Shown here: positions 16,820 to 25,281 of the stretch, one piece after another | How positions within the stretch are numbered: position 1 is the stretch's first letter | Layout of the letters: every line of letters starts with the position of its first letter | Origin: Verrucomicrobiales bacterium | GTDB lineage: Bacteria; Verrucomicrobiota; Verrucomicrobiia; Limisphaerales; UBA11320 | Direction: 5' to 3' | NCBI GenBank assembly: GCA_016793885.1 | Contig: JAEUHE010000117.1 | Coordinates: 1-64,000, forward strand | DNA: 64,000 nucleotides | Notes under the pieces: generated by a model | Seen by the model: the letters and a program-made list of their open reading frames with translations, nothing else | What the model was told of the DNA's origin: nothing | Databases searched by the model: none | Position numbers and translations under genes: made by a program

Positions 16820-17573
16820 GCCGGCCACTCATAGCATCAATGTGAGCGTTCGCGGGCTCCGGAAGAGCTACCACGAGCAGCCGGTGCTCAAAGGCATCGA
16901 CCTCAGCGTGGAACGCGGCGAGATCTTCGTGATCATGGGCCCCAGCGGCAGCGGCAAAAGCGTCCTGCTCAAGCATATCATCGGCCTGGAAACTCCGGAC
17001 GAGGGGGAGATTTTGCTGGAAAACCAGTCCATCCTCCATACGGATGTCGCGCAGCGCTACCGGCTCGCGATGGTGTTTCAATCGGGAGCACTGCTGAGTT
17101 CATTGACCGTCGCCGAGAACGTCGGGCTCTACCTCGCCGAGCACCGGCTGAAGAAACCGGCGGAGATCGACAAGATTGTCACGGAGAAGCTCGAGTTCCT
17201 CGGGCTCAAGGGCGTCAAGAATAAGATGCCCTCGGAACTCTCCGGAGGGATGAAAAAGCGCGTGGCCATCGCCCGCGCGCTGGTGATCGATCCCCAACTC
17301 ATCCTCTACGATGAGCCCACCAGCGAGCTCGATCCGCTGATGACCATCACCATTGGGGAGGAGATCCTGGCTCTCCAAGAACGCATTCACGTGACCTCCC
17401 TAGTGGTTACCCACGACCGCGACCTCGCGTTCGGAGTGGCCGACCGCATGGCGATCATGTCCGAGGGCGAGATCCTGTTCGTCGGCACCCCTGCCGAAGT
17501 GCGCCGGAGCGATCATCCCTTTATCCGCAAATTCCTAACCGCTGACTTTAAGTTTCAACCAAAAGAAGACTGA
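16812..17573 (+). CDS. mlaF: MlaF-like ABC transporter ATPase
   Basis: A 253-residue ATPase. Walker A is GPSGSGKSV (about 44-52), the Q-loop region is MVFQSGALLSSLTV (the family's typical SGALF/L sequence), the signature is LSGGMKKRVAIARAL, and Walker B is LILYDEPTSELDP. The Ser-Glu pair replaces the more common Ser/Ala-Gly before LDP, a small family variation. It powers lipid movement through the MlaE permease, and MlaD would be the substrate-binding hexamer. Its gene overlaps mlaE and ends two bases before mlaD. Confidence 0.93.
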   Translation: MTEPATHSINVSVRGLRKSYHEQPVLKGIDLSVERGEIFVIMGPSGSGKSVLLKHIIGLETPDEGEILLENQSILHTDVAQRYRLAMVFQSGALLSSLTVAENVGLYLAEHRLKKPAEIDKIVTEKLEFLGLKGVKNKMPSELSGGMKKRVAIARALVIDPQLILYDEPTSELDPLMTITIGEEILALQERIHVTSLVVTHDRDLAFGVADRMAIMSEGEILFVGTPAEVRRSDHPFIRKFLTADFKFQPKED

Positions 17574-17575
17574 CC

Positions 17576-18553
17576 ATGAAAAACACACTGGAAACCCGGC
17601 TGGGGATTTTCTTTGCGTTCGCGCTGATCGCGGGCGTGATCATTCTCGAACTCATCGGCGCCGCCGACTTTTTCAAAAAGGGCTACCATATCCATGCAAG
17701 CTTCAAGAACGCCCAGGAGCTTCGCAAAGGCGATGCGGTCAAGATGGCGGGCGTCGAGGTGGGCAAGGTGGATTCCATCGATCTGACCAACGGCTTTGCG
17801 CGCGTCACGATGAAAATCACCCAGCCAGACGCCGAGATCAAAACCGACAGCAAGGCGGCCATCAAGTTCACCGGCCTCATGGGACAGAATTTCGTGTCCA
17901 TTGAGTTCGGCTCCCCGACCAACAGCCTGCGCGCCCAGGAAGGCTTTTCTCTCACCACTTACGAACAGGCCGACCTGAGCACTCTCATGGTTAAGCTGGA
18001 GAGCGTGGCGTCCGGAGTGGAGGGCCTTACCAAGAGCTTCAGCACCGAGAATATCAGCGGACTCCTGGGACCTCTCACCGACTTCATGAAGAACAACAAC
18101 GAGCGTCTCACCGCGATCCTGTCCAACTTCCGAACCGTATCCGATAACCTCGCGACCGGCAAAGGAACCCTGGGCAAGCTCATCAATGACGACTCGCTGT
18201 TCACCACCGCCATGAGCGCGGTCGGAAAACTCGATTCGACGATCGGCGACGTCAAACTGCTGATCAGCGACGCCCAAAAATCGGTGTCGAATCTGAATAG
18301 CGGGCAGGGAACGCTGGGATTGCTCATGAAGGATGAGGCGCTGTATCGCGAAACCACCACCGCCATGAGCAACCTCAAGGAGATCATGGAAAAGATCAAC
18401 CGGGGTCAAGGGTCGGTCGGCAAACTGGTGAACGACGAAAGCTTCTTTAAGAATATTAAGCTCACCTTGCAGAAAGTGGAAAAAGCCACCGAAGGCCTTG
18501 AAGATCAAGGGCCGCTGAGCGTCCTAGGCATTGCTGTCAACAAACTGTTCTAG
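17576..18553 (+). CDS. mlaD: MlaD-like MCE-domain lipid-binding protein
   Basis: A 325-residue protein with one N-terminal membrane helix (about 10-30, IFFAFALIAGVIILELIG). A single MCE domain spans about 38-125 (ELRKGDAVKMAGVEVGKV, then IKFTGLMGQNFVSIEFG). A long helical C-terminus carries three repeats of the form GTLGKLINDDSLF, GTLGLLMKDEALY and GSVGKLVNDESFF. E. coli MlaD is much shorter (about 183 residues), so this resembles the longer helical-tail MCE proteins that may form a periplasmic tube. Last gene of the operon; accA follows after 60 bases. No MlaC or MlaB is present in the cluster. Confidence 0.92.
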   Translation: MKNTLETRLGIFFAFALIAGVIILELIGAADFFKKGYHIHASFKNAQELRKGDAVKMAGVEVGKVDSIDLTNGFARVTMKITQPDAEIKTDSKAAIKFTGLMGQNFVSIEFGSPTNSLRAQEGFSLTTYEQADLSTLMVKLESVASGVEGLTKSFSTENISGLLGPLTDFMKNNNERLTAILSNFRTVSDNLATGKGTLGKLINDDSLFTTAMSAVGKLDSTIGDVKLLISDAQKSVSNLNSGQGTLGLLMKDEALYRETTTAMSNLKEIMEKINRGQGSVGKLVNDESFFKNIKLTLQKVEKATEGLEDQGPLSVLGIAVNKLF

Positions 18554-18613
18554 TCCAAGCTTTTCCCGGTTAGCGCTTTCCAAACCAACGGACGTTGGTA
18601 AACTACGCCCTCT

Positions 18614-19591
18614 ATGAAACATCAGCTGGATTTCGAGAAGCCGATCTTCGAGCTCCAACGGAAGCTCGAGGAGCTGAAGAAGCATCCGGAGACCCATTCC
18701 TTGGGAATCAGCTTCGAAGAAGAGATCCGCCAAATCGAGGCCAAGATCGTCGAGACCCGGAAGCAGATCTACTCCAACCTGACCCCTTGGCAACGTGTGC
18801 AGCTGGCGCGACATCCGCGACGCCCGTACACCATGGACTACCTCAAGACGGTCTTTTCCGACTTTCATGAGCTTCATGGGGACCGGCTTTACGCAGACGA
18901 CCAGGCCGTCGTCGGCGGGTTTGCCCGCTTGGGTGAGACCAAGGTCATGGTCATCGGCACGCAAAAAGGGCGGGACACCAAGGAAAACATCCGTAGAAAC
19001 TTTGGCTCCGCGCATCCCGAGGGCTACCGCAAGGCGCTTCGGCTCATGCGAATGGCGGATAAATTTGGATTGCCCATCATCAGCCTGATCGACACCGCCG
19101 GGGCTTACCCGGGCATCGGCGCTGAGGAGCGTCACATCGCCGAAGCCATCGCGGTGAATCTCCGCGAAATGATGCTCCTTCAGGTACCGATCATCGCGGT
19201 CGTCATCGGCGAAGGCGGATCGGGAGGCGCGCTGGGAATCGGAGTCGCCGAGCGGGTGCTGATTCTCGAAAATGCCTACTACTCGGTGATCAGTCCGGAA
19301 GGCTGCGCGGCCATCCTCTGGAAGGATCGGGCGGCGACGGCCAAAGCTGCCGCCGCGCTCCGCATCACAGCCAAGGATCTCCTGGAACTCGGGCTGGTCG
19401 ACGGCATCATCGCCGAGCCTCTGGGGGGCGCACACAACGACGCTGCGGGCACGGCAGAAACCATGAAGCATCACCTGACTAAAATCCTGGGTGAACTTCA
19501 GGCCCTGAGCATTCCCGATCGACTGCAACAGCGTTACGCCAAGTTCCGCGGCTTTGGCAAGGTCCTGGAGAAGCAACCCTCGGCCGCCTAA
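18614..19591 (+). CDS. accA: Acetyl-CoA carboxylase carboxyltransferase subunit alpha
   Basis: A 325-residue protein matching AccA throughout: N-terminal helical segment LDFEKPIFELQRKLEEL, then RHPRRPYTMDYL, the crotonase-fold core FHELHGDRLYADDQAV, and the active-site glycine stretches GAYPGIGAEERH and GEGGSGGALGIG. With the beta subunit it transfers carboxyl from biotin to acetyl-CoA, the first step of fatty-acid synthesis. Length equals the E. coli enzyme (about 319). accD is not nearby. The start follows directly after a short palindrome (ACCAACGGACGTTGGT), with a 60-base gap from mlaD. Confidence 0.97.
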   Translation: MKHQLDFEKPIFELQRKLEELKKHPETHSLGISFEEEIRQIEAKIVETRKQIYSNLTPWQRVQLARHPRRPYTMDYLKTVFSDFHELHGDRLYADDQAVVGGFARLGETKVMVIGTQKGRDTKENIRRNFGSAHPEGYRKALRLMRMADKFGLPIISLIDTAGAYPGIGAEERHIAEAIAVNLREMMLLQVPIIAVVIGEGGSGGALGIGVAERVLILENAYYSVISPEGCAAILWKDRAATAKAAAALRITAKDLLELGLVDGIIAEPLGGAHNDAAGTAETMKHHLTKILGELQALSIPDRLQQRYAKFRGFGKVLEKQPSAA

Positions 19592-19675
19592 CCCCAGGCT
19601 TCCACCCCGCCGGCGGACGAGCTCAAGCGCTCCAGGCCCCCGGTGGATCTGATGCCATCCAAGTTCCCTGCCATC

Positions 19676-20665
19676 ATGAACGATCCTGAGCGGTTGCCGC
19701 TCTATCCCCTGACCTTCACACCAATCCTGATGGAACGCGTGTGGGGCGGACGCAGTCTGGAGCGCCTCTTTGGAAAAGCACTTCCCGAAGGCAAGCTCAT
19801 TGGGGAATCGTGGGAAATCTCCGACCGCCCCGGAAGCGTGAGCACCATCGCCAATGGTCCGCTCGCCGGCACCGATCTCCATTGGCTCATGGCTCATCGG
19901 GCGGATGATCTGCTGGGTCCCAGCCGGGGAACCTGGACCCATTTCCCACTGCTGGTCAAAATTTTGGATGCCCAGGAGGTCCTGTCGCTTCAGGTGCATC
20001 CACCGGCGGCACAAGCCGCCGAACTCGGAGGCGAGCCCAAGACCGAGATGTGGTATGTGTATGAGGCGAAGCCGGGTGCGACGCTCCAGGCGGGACTCAA
20101 GCGCGGTGTCACCCGTGAGCTGTTCGAAAAGGCGCTGCAGGAAGGCAAAGCCGGGGACTGCGTGCACACCCACACGGTTCAAAAAGGAGACGCCATGTTT
20201 CTGCCCTCGGGCCGCGTGCATGCCATCGGGGCCGGAAATGTGATCTTCGAAGTGCAGCAGAACTCCGACACCACCTACCGCGTCTTCGATTGGAATCGCA
20301 CCGGGCTGGATGGCAGACCCCGGGAACTCCACATTCCCCAGTCCTTGCGGAGCATCAACTTCGAGGACTACGAACCGCTGCTGATCCGTCCTGAAGAAGT
20401 GGGCCAAGGCGCGTTCAAATTCCGCTATCTGGTCGATGATCCGCTGTTTCGAATCAACACCACACAGATCCGCCGCGGCGAGCGCTTTTATCTGCGCACC
20501 ACCGGAGCCCAGATCATCGGCCTGCTCGAAGGTCGCCTCACCATCAGCGCAGAAGGCCAGAGCATCGAACTCAAACCAGGCCAGTTCGCACTGCTGCCCG
20601 CCTCCCTCACTCGCACCTGCTTCAACGCCACCACCCGTTGCGAGTATCTCCAGGTCCAGTTCTAG
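19676..20665 (+). CDS. manA: Mannose-6-phosphate isomerase, class I type
   Basis: The product is 329 residues from the ATG at 19676; an upstream in-frame ATG at 19643 would add 11 unconserved residues. It is a zinc-dependent cupin with the family motifs ERVWGGRSLERLFGK, LSLQVHPP (metal-binding Gln and His), KTEMWYV (Glu) and LPSGRVHAIGAGNVIFEVQQ (His) with SDTTYRVFDWNR following. It interconverts mannose-6-phosphate and fructose-6-phosphate, feeding GDP-mannose or mannose use. The compact 330-residue size is that of the short bacterial (Bacillus ManA-like) form. It stands alone, convergent with the SGNH hydrolase gene. Confidence 0.92.
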   Translation: MNDPERLPLYPLTFTPILMERVWGGRSLERLFGKALPEGKLIGESWEISDRPGSVSTIANGPLAGTDLHWLMAHRADDLLGPSRGTWTHFPLLVKILDAQEVLSLQVHPPAAQAAELGGEPKTEMWYVYEAKPGATLQAGLKRGVTRELFEKALQEGKAGDCVHTHTVQKGDAMFLPSGRVHAIGAGNVIFEVQQNSDTTYRVFDWNRTGLDGRPRELHIPQSLRSINFEDYEPLLIRPEEVGQGAFKFRYLVDDPLFRINTTQIRRGERFYLRTTGAQIIGLLEGRLTISAEGQSIELKPGQFALLPASLTRTCFNATTRCEYLQVQF

Positions 20666-20683
20666 AGTTCGAGCACGATCCAG

Positions 20684-22303
20684 TTAGGGATTGGGAATCA
20701 GCCGATTGATTGTTTCAGCGATGAGCACGTTCGCCTCCCAGCGGAGATGAACCCGGTCTTCTAGATAGTAATTCAGATCAAAGGGATCTTGGAGCTGCGG
20801 GTGGCTCGCAATGTCGATCAGGACGTCGTAGTCAGCCGTTGCGGCTCGAATCAGTTCGTTCAACCGTTGCCGTCGCGGGGGCACCTGTGGCGTGGGCTCC
20901 CCATTGGGCAGGATGGTGAAGGCGACGATGGTGTAACCCGCATCGCGGGCCATTTTCCAATACCGCCGGAGATCCGCGAACGCCAGCTCTCCTGATCGTT
21001 CCTTGATCTCACGCGCGCCTCCCCAGATGAACAAATAGTTCTTGCCGGGCTGATTAGCAAAGGGAAGGACCTGCTGCTCATATTGGTTCAACATCTCAGG
21101 AATACCGTCCCCCCCCCGCGATACATTGCGCTTGTTGAACCTACCCTTCCAGTGAGGCTGCTCAAAGAGTGCTTCTCCCCAGGTCGGGATGAGGGACTCC
21201 TCGCTCAGACTGTCGCCTTCGATCATGACGTTGATGGCTGGCAGTCCTAGGCCCACTCCCAAGGTCGTGCGGTACAAGCGTCGCACCTGATCATAAAGCT
21301 GATCGGAAATCGGCACATCAAAGATCCCCACAAAACTGATCGTCCCAACAAACGGGAAGAAGTCGTCCAGACGTGCCCCGATGCGCCAGGTGGGATGCCC
21401 GTTCCAAACCGGCGGAAAGACCCCTTGATCCTTGAATCGCAGATCCATGTTGGCCTGGCAGGTCACTTCCTCGGGACTGAAGGTTGCGAGCGCCATCTGA
21501 GGGTCTCCGGTATTGCCTCGGACGAACGTTCGCCGTCCTCCATGGCCGTAGTTGGAGGGTGGCGTCACGCCATTGGTGGAATAATCAAAGAAAAGTTCCT
21601 TGGCGTTGGGCCCTTGCGAGACGCTGCCTCCCGCCAGCAGCGAAGGTCCCTGCAACCTAGACTCACTCCCAACGATCAGCCGAGTGGAAGTCTGATCGGA
21701 GTCAAAGACCGCCAGCAGACTGAACTCCGAAAGAAAACCGGGGGCGAACGGATTAGGAAAGGCGATGGAGCCATCGGCGTTGAACTGAATCCCGTTCGTC
21801 GTCCATCGAGGGATGCCTAAATGATTCCCCTGGATCTGCCCCCACGGTCCTTTCAAGGCGTGCACCAGGGACCCGGAGCCCGAATTCAAAGCCTGTTGAA
21901 GTGGAGCCATGTAGACCGTGTGCTCAAACAGACCCAAGACTTTCAATCCCTTCACCCAACGGCTCAAAGAACTGATGGCCAACGGGTCAGCAACTCCTGC
22001 CCGTGCGACGTAGCTCGAGGCATCCGAATCCAACGGAGCAAGTCGAAAGAATCGGCTCCGAGTGTTGGGCTCAAGGTCCACCAGAATGGAGCCGGAGCCT
22101 CCAGCCAAGCGACCCGAAAGGGGAGCATACGGCCCGGACGGCTGAGCGGCCGCTTCGAGCTGATAGGACTGCAGCTGATCCAGCTCCCAACTCAACCTCA
22201 GCTGGCCATCCGGCAGCAATTCCACTTCCGGAAAGGATTTCGCCCGGACGGCCAGCGATCCACTGAGCAGAACCCCCACGAGCAGGCAGATGAATGGCTT
22301 CAT
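20684..22303 (-). CDS. Secreted SGNH/GDSL-type hydrolase with LamG-like region
   Basis: A 539-residue protein with a signal peptide (ICLLVGVLLSGSLAVRA), a short beta-rich domain (about 25-90), a concanavalin/LamG-like middle (about 150-340) and a C-terminal SGNH domain (about 350-539). Block I reads IEGDSLSEES (nucleophile Ser), block III reads IWGGAREI, and block V reads LEDRVHLRW with the Asp and His. In block III the usual GxND is replaced by GGAR, so the oxyanion Asn is not at its normal place. It probably cleaves an ester, for example on a polysaccharide, outside the cell. No carbohydrate-active neighbours are present to suggest a substrate. Confidence 0.75.
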   Translation of the reverse strand: MKPFICLLVGVLLSGSLAVRAKSFPEVELLPDGQLRLSWELDQLQSYQLEAAAQPSGPYAPLSGRLAGGSGSILVDLEPNTRSRFFRLAPLDSDASSYVARAGVADPLAISSLSRWVKGLKVLGLFEHTVYMAPLQQALNSGSGSLVHALKGPWGQIQGNHLGIPRWTTNGIQFNADGSIAFPNPFAPGFLSEFSLLAVFDSDQTSTRLIVGSESRLQGPSLLAGGSVSQGPNAKELFFDYSTNGVTPPSNYGHGGRRTFVRGNTGDPQMALATFSPEEVTCQANMDLRFKDQGVFPPVWNGHPTWRIGARLDDFFPFVGTISFVGIFDVPISDQLYDQVRRLYRTTLGVGLGLPAINVMIEGDSLSEESLIPTWGEALFEQPHWKGRFNKRNVSRGGDGIPEMLNQYEQQVLPFANQPGKNYLFIWGGAREIKERSGELAFADLRRYWKMARDAGYTIVAFTILPNGEPTPQVPPRRQRLNELIRAATADYDVLIDIASHPQLQDPFDLNYYLEDRVHLRWEANVLIAETINRLIPNP

Positions 22304-22484
22304 ATCAAAAAGAGTGAGCGCCCCCCCGGAGCATTCGGTCCGCGAGAGACCGAGGGTGAACCTTCCTTTAGGTTGTTACGGCTATACTGAGAAGCTAACC
22401 GTTCCGAACAGAAACGCAAGCGCGACAGCGCGCGCGCCGTTGGAACGGGCGTGAGACAGAGGTCCTCCGCACCCAATCGGCCGC

Positions 22485-22823
22485 TTAGGGAGCCTGTAAC
22501 TCACTCCAGGCCCTGCGCCAGATCGTGCCATCATGATAGGCAGGGGGAACGGTCAGAAGGAAACGACCCACGCCATAAAAGAACAAGAAGCCTACACAAA
22601 GCCCCATGATCCAGGCGATGGATGAACCAATTCCCGACCAGGCGGAGAAGGAGGACCTCCTCACCGGCCGGGCTTTGGCCAAGCACTCAGCGCACACCAT
22701 CCGCTGGTCATGCTCCGTGATGCATTCCCGACAGAAAAATCGTCGACACTCCGGACAACGCGCCACCGCCTCCCGGAGACCATGATGGTAACACCGCTGG
22801 TGGATGAGGGCGGAAACAGCCAT
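22485..22823 (-). CDS. B-box-like zinc-binding small membrane protein
   Basis: A 112-residue protein. Residues 10-50 hold a cysteine/histidine array, C-Y-H-H, CPECRRFFCREC, H, CAEC, which resembles a B-box zinc finger binding two zinc ions. A membrane segment follows at about 65-90 (GSSIAWIMGLCVGFLFFYGVG). It is the last gene of a four-gene minus-strand operon whose other members also carry zinc ribbons and membrane helices, and starts 7 bases after the preceding stop. Known bacterial B-box proteins with membrane tails are uncharacterised, and no enzyme domain is present. Confidence 0.75.
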   Translation of the reverse strand: MAVSALIHQRCYHHGLREAVARCPECRRFFCRECITEHDQRMVCAECLAKARPVRRSSFSAWSGIGSSIAWIMGLCVGFLFFYGVGRFLLTVPPAYHDGTIWRRAWSELQAP

Positions 22824-22830
22824 GATGGTT

Positions 22831-23409
22831 CTATGCGGATGGAGGTGTCGGCTCCCCCGACGGCGCGGCCCAAGATGAACTGGGCCTGGCGTCAGATGCG
22901 AGATCCGCGGCTGTGGAGGTGGAGTCAGATGCCGGGTCAGACGGGGGCACGGCCTGGGCTCTCTGGATCAGGGGGAGCAGCTGCTCCACACATCGGCGTG
23001 AGGCGGCGAGCCGGCTGAAGGCCTTGACCTGGTGAAGCTGAACGCGAGTTTTGAGGGAGACCGAGCAGGTGGGGCCTCGGAGAATGTTGAAGAGGAGTGA
23101 GATCAGAAGCGCCACACCCAGCACCCCAAAGATCACGAGCCCGCCGCTGCCCAGCGCCCAGGCAAGCATCAAGAACGAGGTTCCAAAAAATCCCAATCCC
23201 AGGCTCATCAACCCTCCTGAGATCGTCCTCCGAATCACAATTGCCTCGATGTCCGCCAACAGAATGCGGCGATAGCGCTCCTCAAAGCCCGAGCAGTCCA
23301 CGAGGAGCAGGTGGTCCGCGGCCAAATATACCCGACTAAACCTAAGCCATCCCAGACGTGGGGTTCGCAACCGGCTGTAGGAAGGCGAAGGCGAAGGGGG
23401 GACGTTCAT
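22831..23409 (-). CDS. Membrane protein with PH-like region
   Basis: A 192-residue protein. The N-terminal 60 residues have a beta-rich pattern (RFSRVYLAADHLLLVDC, YRRILLADIEAIVIRRT) resembling bacterial PH-like domains. Two membrane helices lie at about 67-108 (LGLGFFGTSFLMLAWALG and GLVIFGVLGVALLISLLF), followed by another beta segment and a Ser/Ala/Pro-rich tail. Its ATG overlaps the stop of the gene before it by four bases (ATGA type), so translation is coupled. No family name can be assigned with confidence. It lies between two zinc-ribbon membrane proteins. Confidence 0.7.
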   Translation of the reverse strand: MNVPPSPSPSYSRLRTPRLGWLRFSRVYLAADHLLLVDCSGFEERYRRILLADIEAIVIRRTISGGLMSLGLGFFGTSFLMLAWALGSGGLVIFGVLGVALLISLLFNILRGPTCSVSLKTRVQLHQVKAFSRLAASRRCVEQLLPLIQRAQAVPPSDPASDSTSTAADLASDARPSSSWAAPSGEPTPPSA

Positions 23410-23972
23410 CGGAACAGTTCCAGAAGTCCTAGGGCCAGTAAGATGACCTCCAACAGGAACAGCACCAGCGCCACCACCGCTCGTCGTTTCCGCCCCTCAG
23501 GGACCAGGCTGCGGGCGGGACCGAATGAGCGGATGGCGAAGTAGAGCCCCACCGGGACCGTAAACAGCAGGGCTGGATAGAGCAGCAGAGGCACAGTGGC
23601 CAAGACCAGAGCCGCTCGATCCGGAATAAATCTCCGGTGCGCCAAAATGTCGAGCTGCTGCCGATTTCGGCCCGACTCCAAGCACGACGGACAGAGATGC
23701 CGACCTTGGATCTCGAGGTCGCAGAGGGAACACAGGAATCGGCCGCACAAATCGCAGGGGCAGTGGGCCTTGCTCTCCGGATGAAAAAAGCAGCTGCCCT
23801 CCGAAGCATCGATTCGTCGCTCAGGCCCCTCCCGTCCGGGCGGAGAACTGGCGAGTGCGGGCAAAGTCAGAACCTCCAACGAGGCATTGCAGCCACCACA
23901 GACCATCGGGGTGAGGCTCCCCGGAGCGGGGCCTTCCAGAATCGCGGAGCACTTGGGGCAAGCCAATTCCAC
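23406..23972 (-). CDS. Zinc-ribbon/B-box membrane protein
   Basis: The product is 188 residues if it starts at the GTG at 23972; the frame is open to 24071, but the longer form would overlap the upstream gene. It has an N-terminal zinc ribbon (CPKC, then CGGC 20 residues on), a B-box-like cluster (CFFHPE, CPCDLCGRFLCSLCD, CPSC), and two membrane helices near the C-terminus (LVLATVPLLLYPALLFTVPVG and VVALVLFLLEVILLALGLL). It belongs with the GYF-domain membrane protein upstream and the small B-box protein downstream. The start codon is uncertain because no good ribosome site precedes any candidate. Confidence 0.7.
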   Translation of the reverse strand: MELACPKCSAILEGPAPGSLTPMVCGGCNASLEVLTLPALASSPPGREGPERRIDASEGSCFFHPESKAHCPCDLCGRFLCSLCDLEIQGRHLCPSCLESGRNRQQLDILAHRRFIPDRAALVLATVPLLLYPALLFTVPVGLYFAIRSFGPARSLVPEGRKRRAVVALVLFLLEVILLALGLLELFR

Positions 23973-23994
23973 AGCGGCGCAGGAGGACGGCAAG

Positions 23995-25119
23995 CTACAC
24001 GGGCGGAACCCGGCTGCCGCACAGTTCCTCGTAGGCGGCGGCCCACATTCCCAGCGCCACCGGAATCGCAACCACCAAGCCCAGGCATATTGCCAACACC
24101 CCGCCGAGGAGCAGTACCATGCTCAGCAGCCCCATCAACAGGAGGACCGGGATATTCTGATTCACGATGCGACGACTCACGTTGAGGGAGTCCAAAACCC
24201 CGTATCCACGATCCATCATGAGCGGGACGGCGAAAAACATGGCCAGGTTGAGATAGATGCTGAGCACCACCAGAATCAGGGAGAGGGCAACCACCATGAC
24301 GAGCTGCACGCCCGCCGGAGCCACCCCCCCATTCGACTGGAAGAGGAAAAACAGAAACCCGGCGAAGGGTCCAACTGCCACGGCGGCCACAACGATCTGC
24401 ACCAGCCCCAACAGGACTAAGGGAAGCCATCGCTTGGTGAATCCCGAAAACACCTCTTCAAACGACACCGTCTCCCCACGAAGGGCTTTCAAGAACAAGC
24501 TCCAAACTCCTCCCATCAGCGGAGTATTTACCAAGAGACCAATGCAGAACGAGAGAATGGGGATGGCACCCCCAGCCATCATGAGGAACGTGACGATGGC
24601 AACAGATCCGATAGCCAGCAGTGGCTCCGCCTTGAGAAACCCCCAACTCCGAGTCAAGCACGCCATCACGTCCAACCGCTCCACCCGGGCCCCGGAACTC
24701 CGCACCAGCTGGTCGGGGTCCATTGGCATTGAGCCGGACGCAGCGACCGAAGAAGCAACCCCCTCCTGCATCCGCTGAAGGACAACCGGTTTGCACAAGG
24801 CGCAGACCGAACGCCCTCCCAAGGCAACCAGCTGATCCGGCGGGAAAGGCTGGCGACATTCCGAACACGCGACCCGGCCATCGGCCGAGGCAACCGGGGG
24901 AATCTCGGGAGGGGGTGGAGAAACCGGAACTCCCGGCCCCACAGGTCGCCAATCCGGCATACCCGCCACCCAGACCTGCTGATACGCTTGCCATTCGGCA
25001 AGTCCTTCGCGCCACACCAAAGTGGTCGGCAGAATGGTCTTAGCCCCTACCAGCCGAGCCAATTCCGCATCGTCCACCGGCCCCTGCTGCTGTCCGTCCT
25101 TTGCGTAGTACCAGTTCAT
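23995..25119 (-). CDS. GYF_2-domain membrane protein with zinc ribbon
   Basis: A 374-residue protein from the ATG at 25119, which places the conserved MNWYYAKDGQQQGPV at the N-terminus; an ATG at 25146 is also in frame. Residues 1-60 form a GYF_2 domain, a likely peptide-binding module. A zinc ribbon (CSECRQPF, then CALCKP) sits at about 85-112. About six membrane helices span 165-365, with the loop SRRIVNQNIPVLLLMGLL typical of stress-related multi-helix membrane proteins of the DUF975/YciC kind. First gene of the four-gene operon, divergent from the TlpA-like gene. Function is unknown. Confidence 0.8.
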   Translation of the reverse strand: MNWYYAKDGQQQGPVDDAELARLVGAKTILPTTLVWREGLAEWQAYQQVWVAGMPDWRPVGPGVPVSPPPPEIPPVASADGRVACSECRQPFPPDQLVALGGRSVCALCKPVVLQRMQEGVASSVAASGSMPMDPDQLVRSSGARVERLDVMACLTRSWGFLKAEPLLAIGSVAIVTFLMMAGGAIPILSFCIGLLVNTPLMGGVWSLFLKALRGETVSFEEVFSGFTKRWLPLVLLGLVQIVVAAVAVGPFAGFLFFLFQSNGGVAPAGVQLVMVVALSLILVVLSIYLNLAMFFAVPLMMDRGYGVLDSLNVSRRIVNQNIPVLLLMGLLSMVLLLGGVLAICLGLVVAIPVALGMWAAAYEELCGSRVPPV

Positions 25120-25281
25120 GTGTGCAATCAAGGAATCGGCCCCCACGGCGCCGTCTTAAGCCCTTCAGGAGGGCAGCATGGTGAATTTCCCGTTCGGGGC
25201 AACTCTTTTGTCGCACACCCCGGTGGCGAGCCGGCCAGCTTTGCCTTGTCATCAACGCTTGGATTCACTAGACAATTGCCC

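Noticed and set aside
18524-20407. A 627-codon open frame on the minus strand
   Set aside because: Antisense to accA and manA, which are unmistakable; the translation has no domain.
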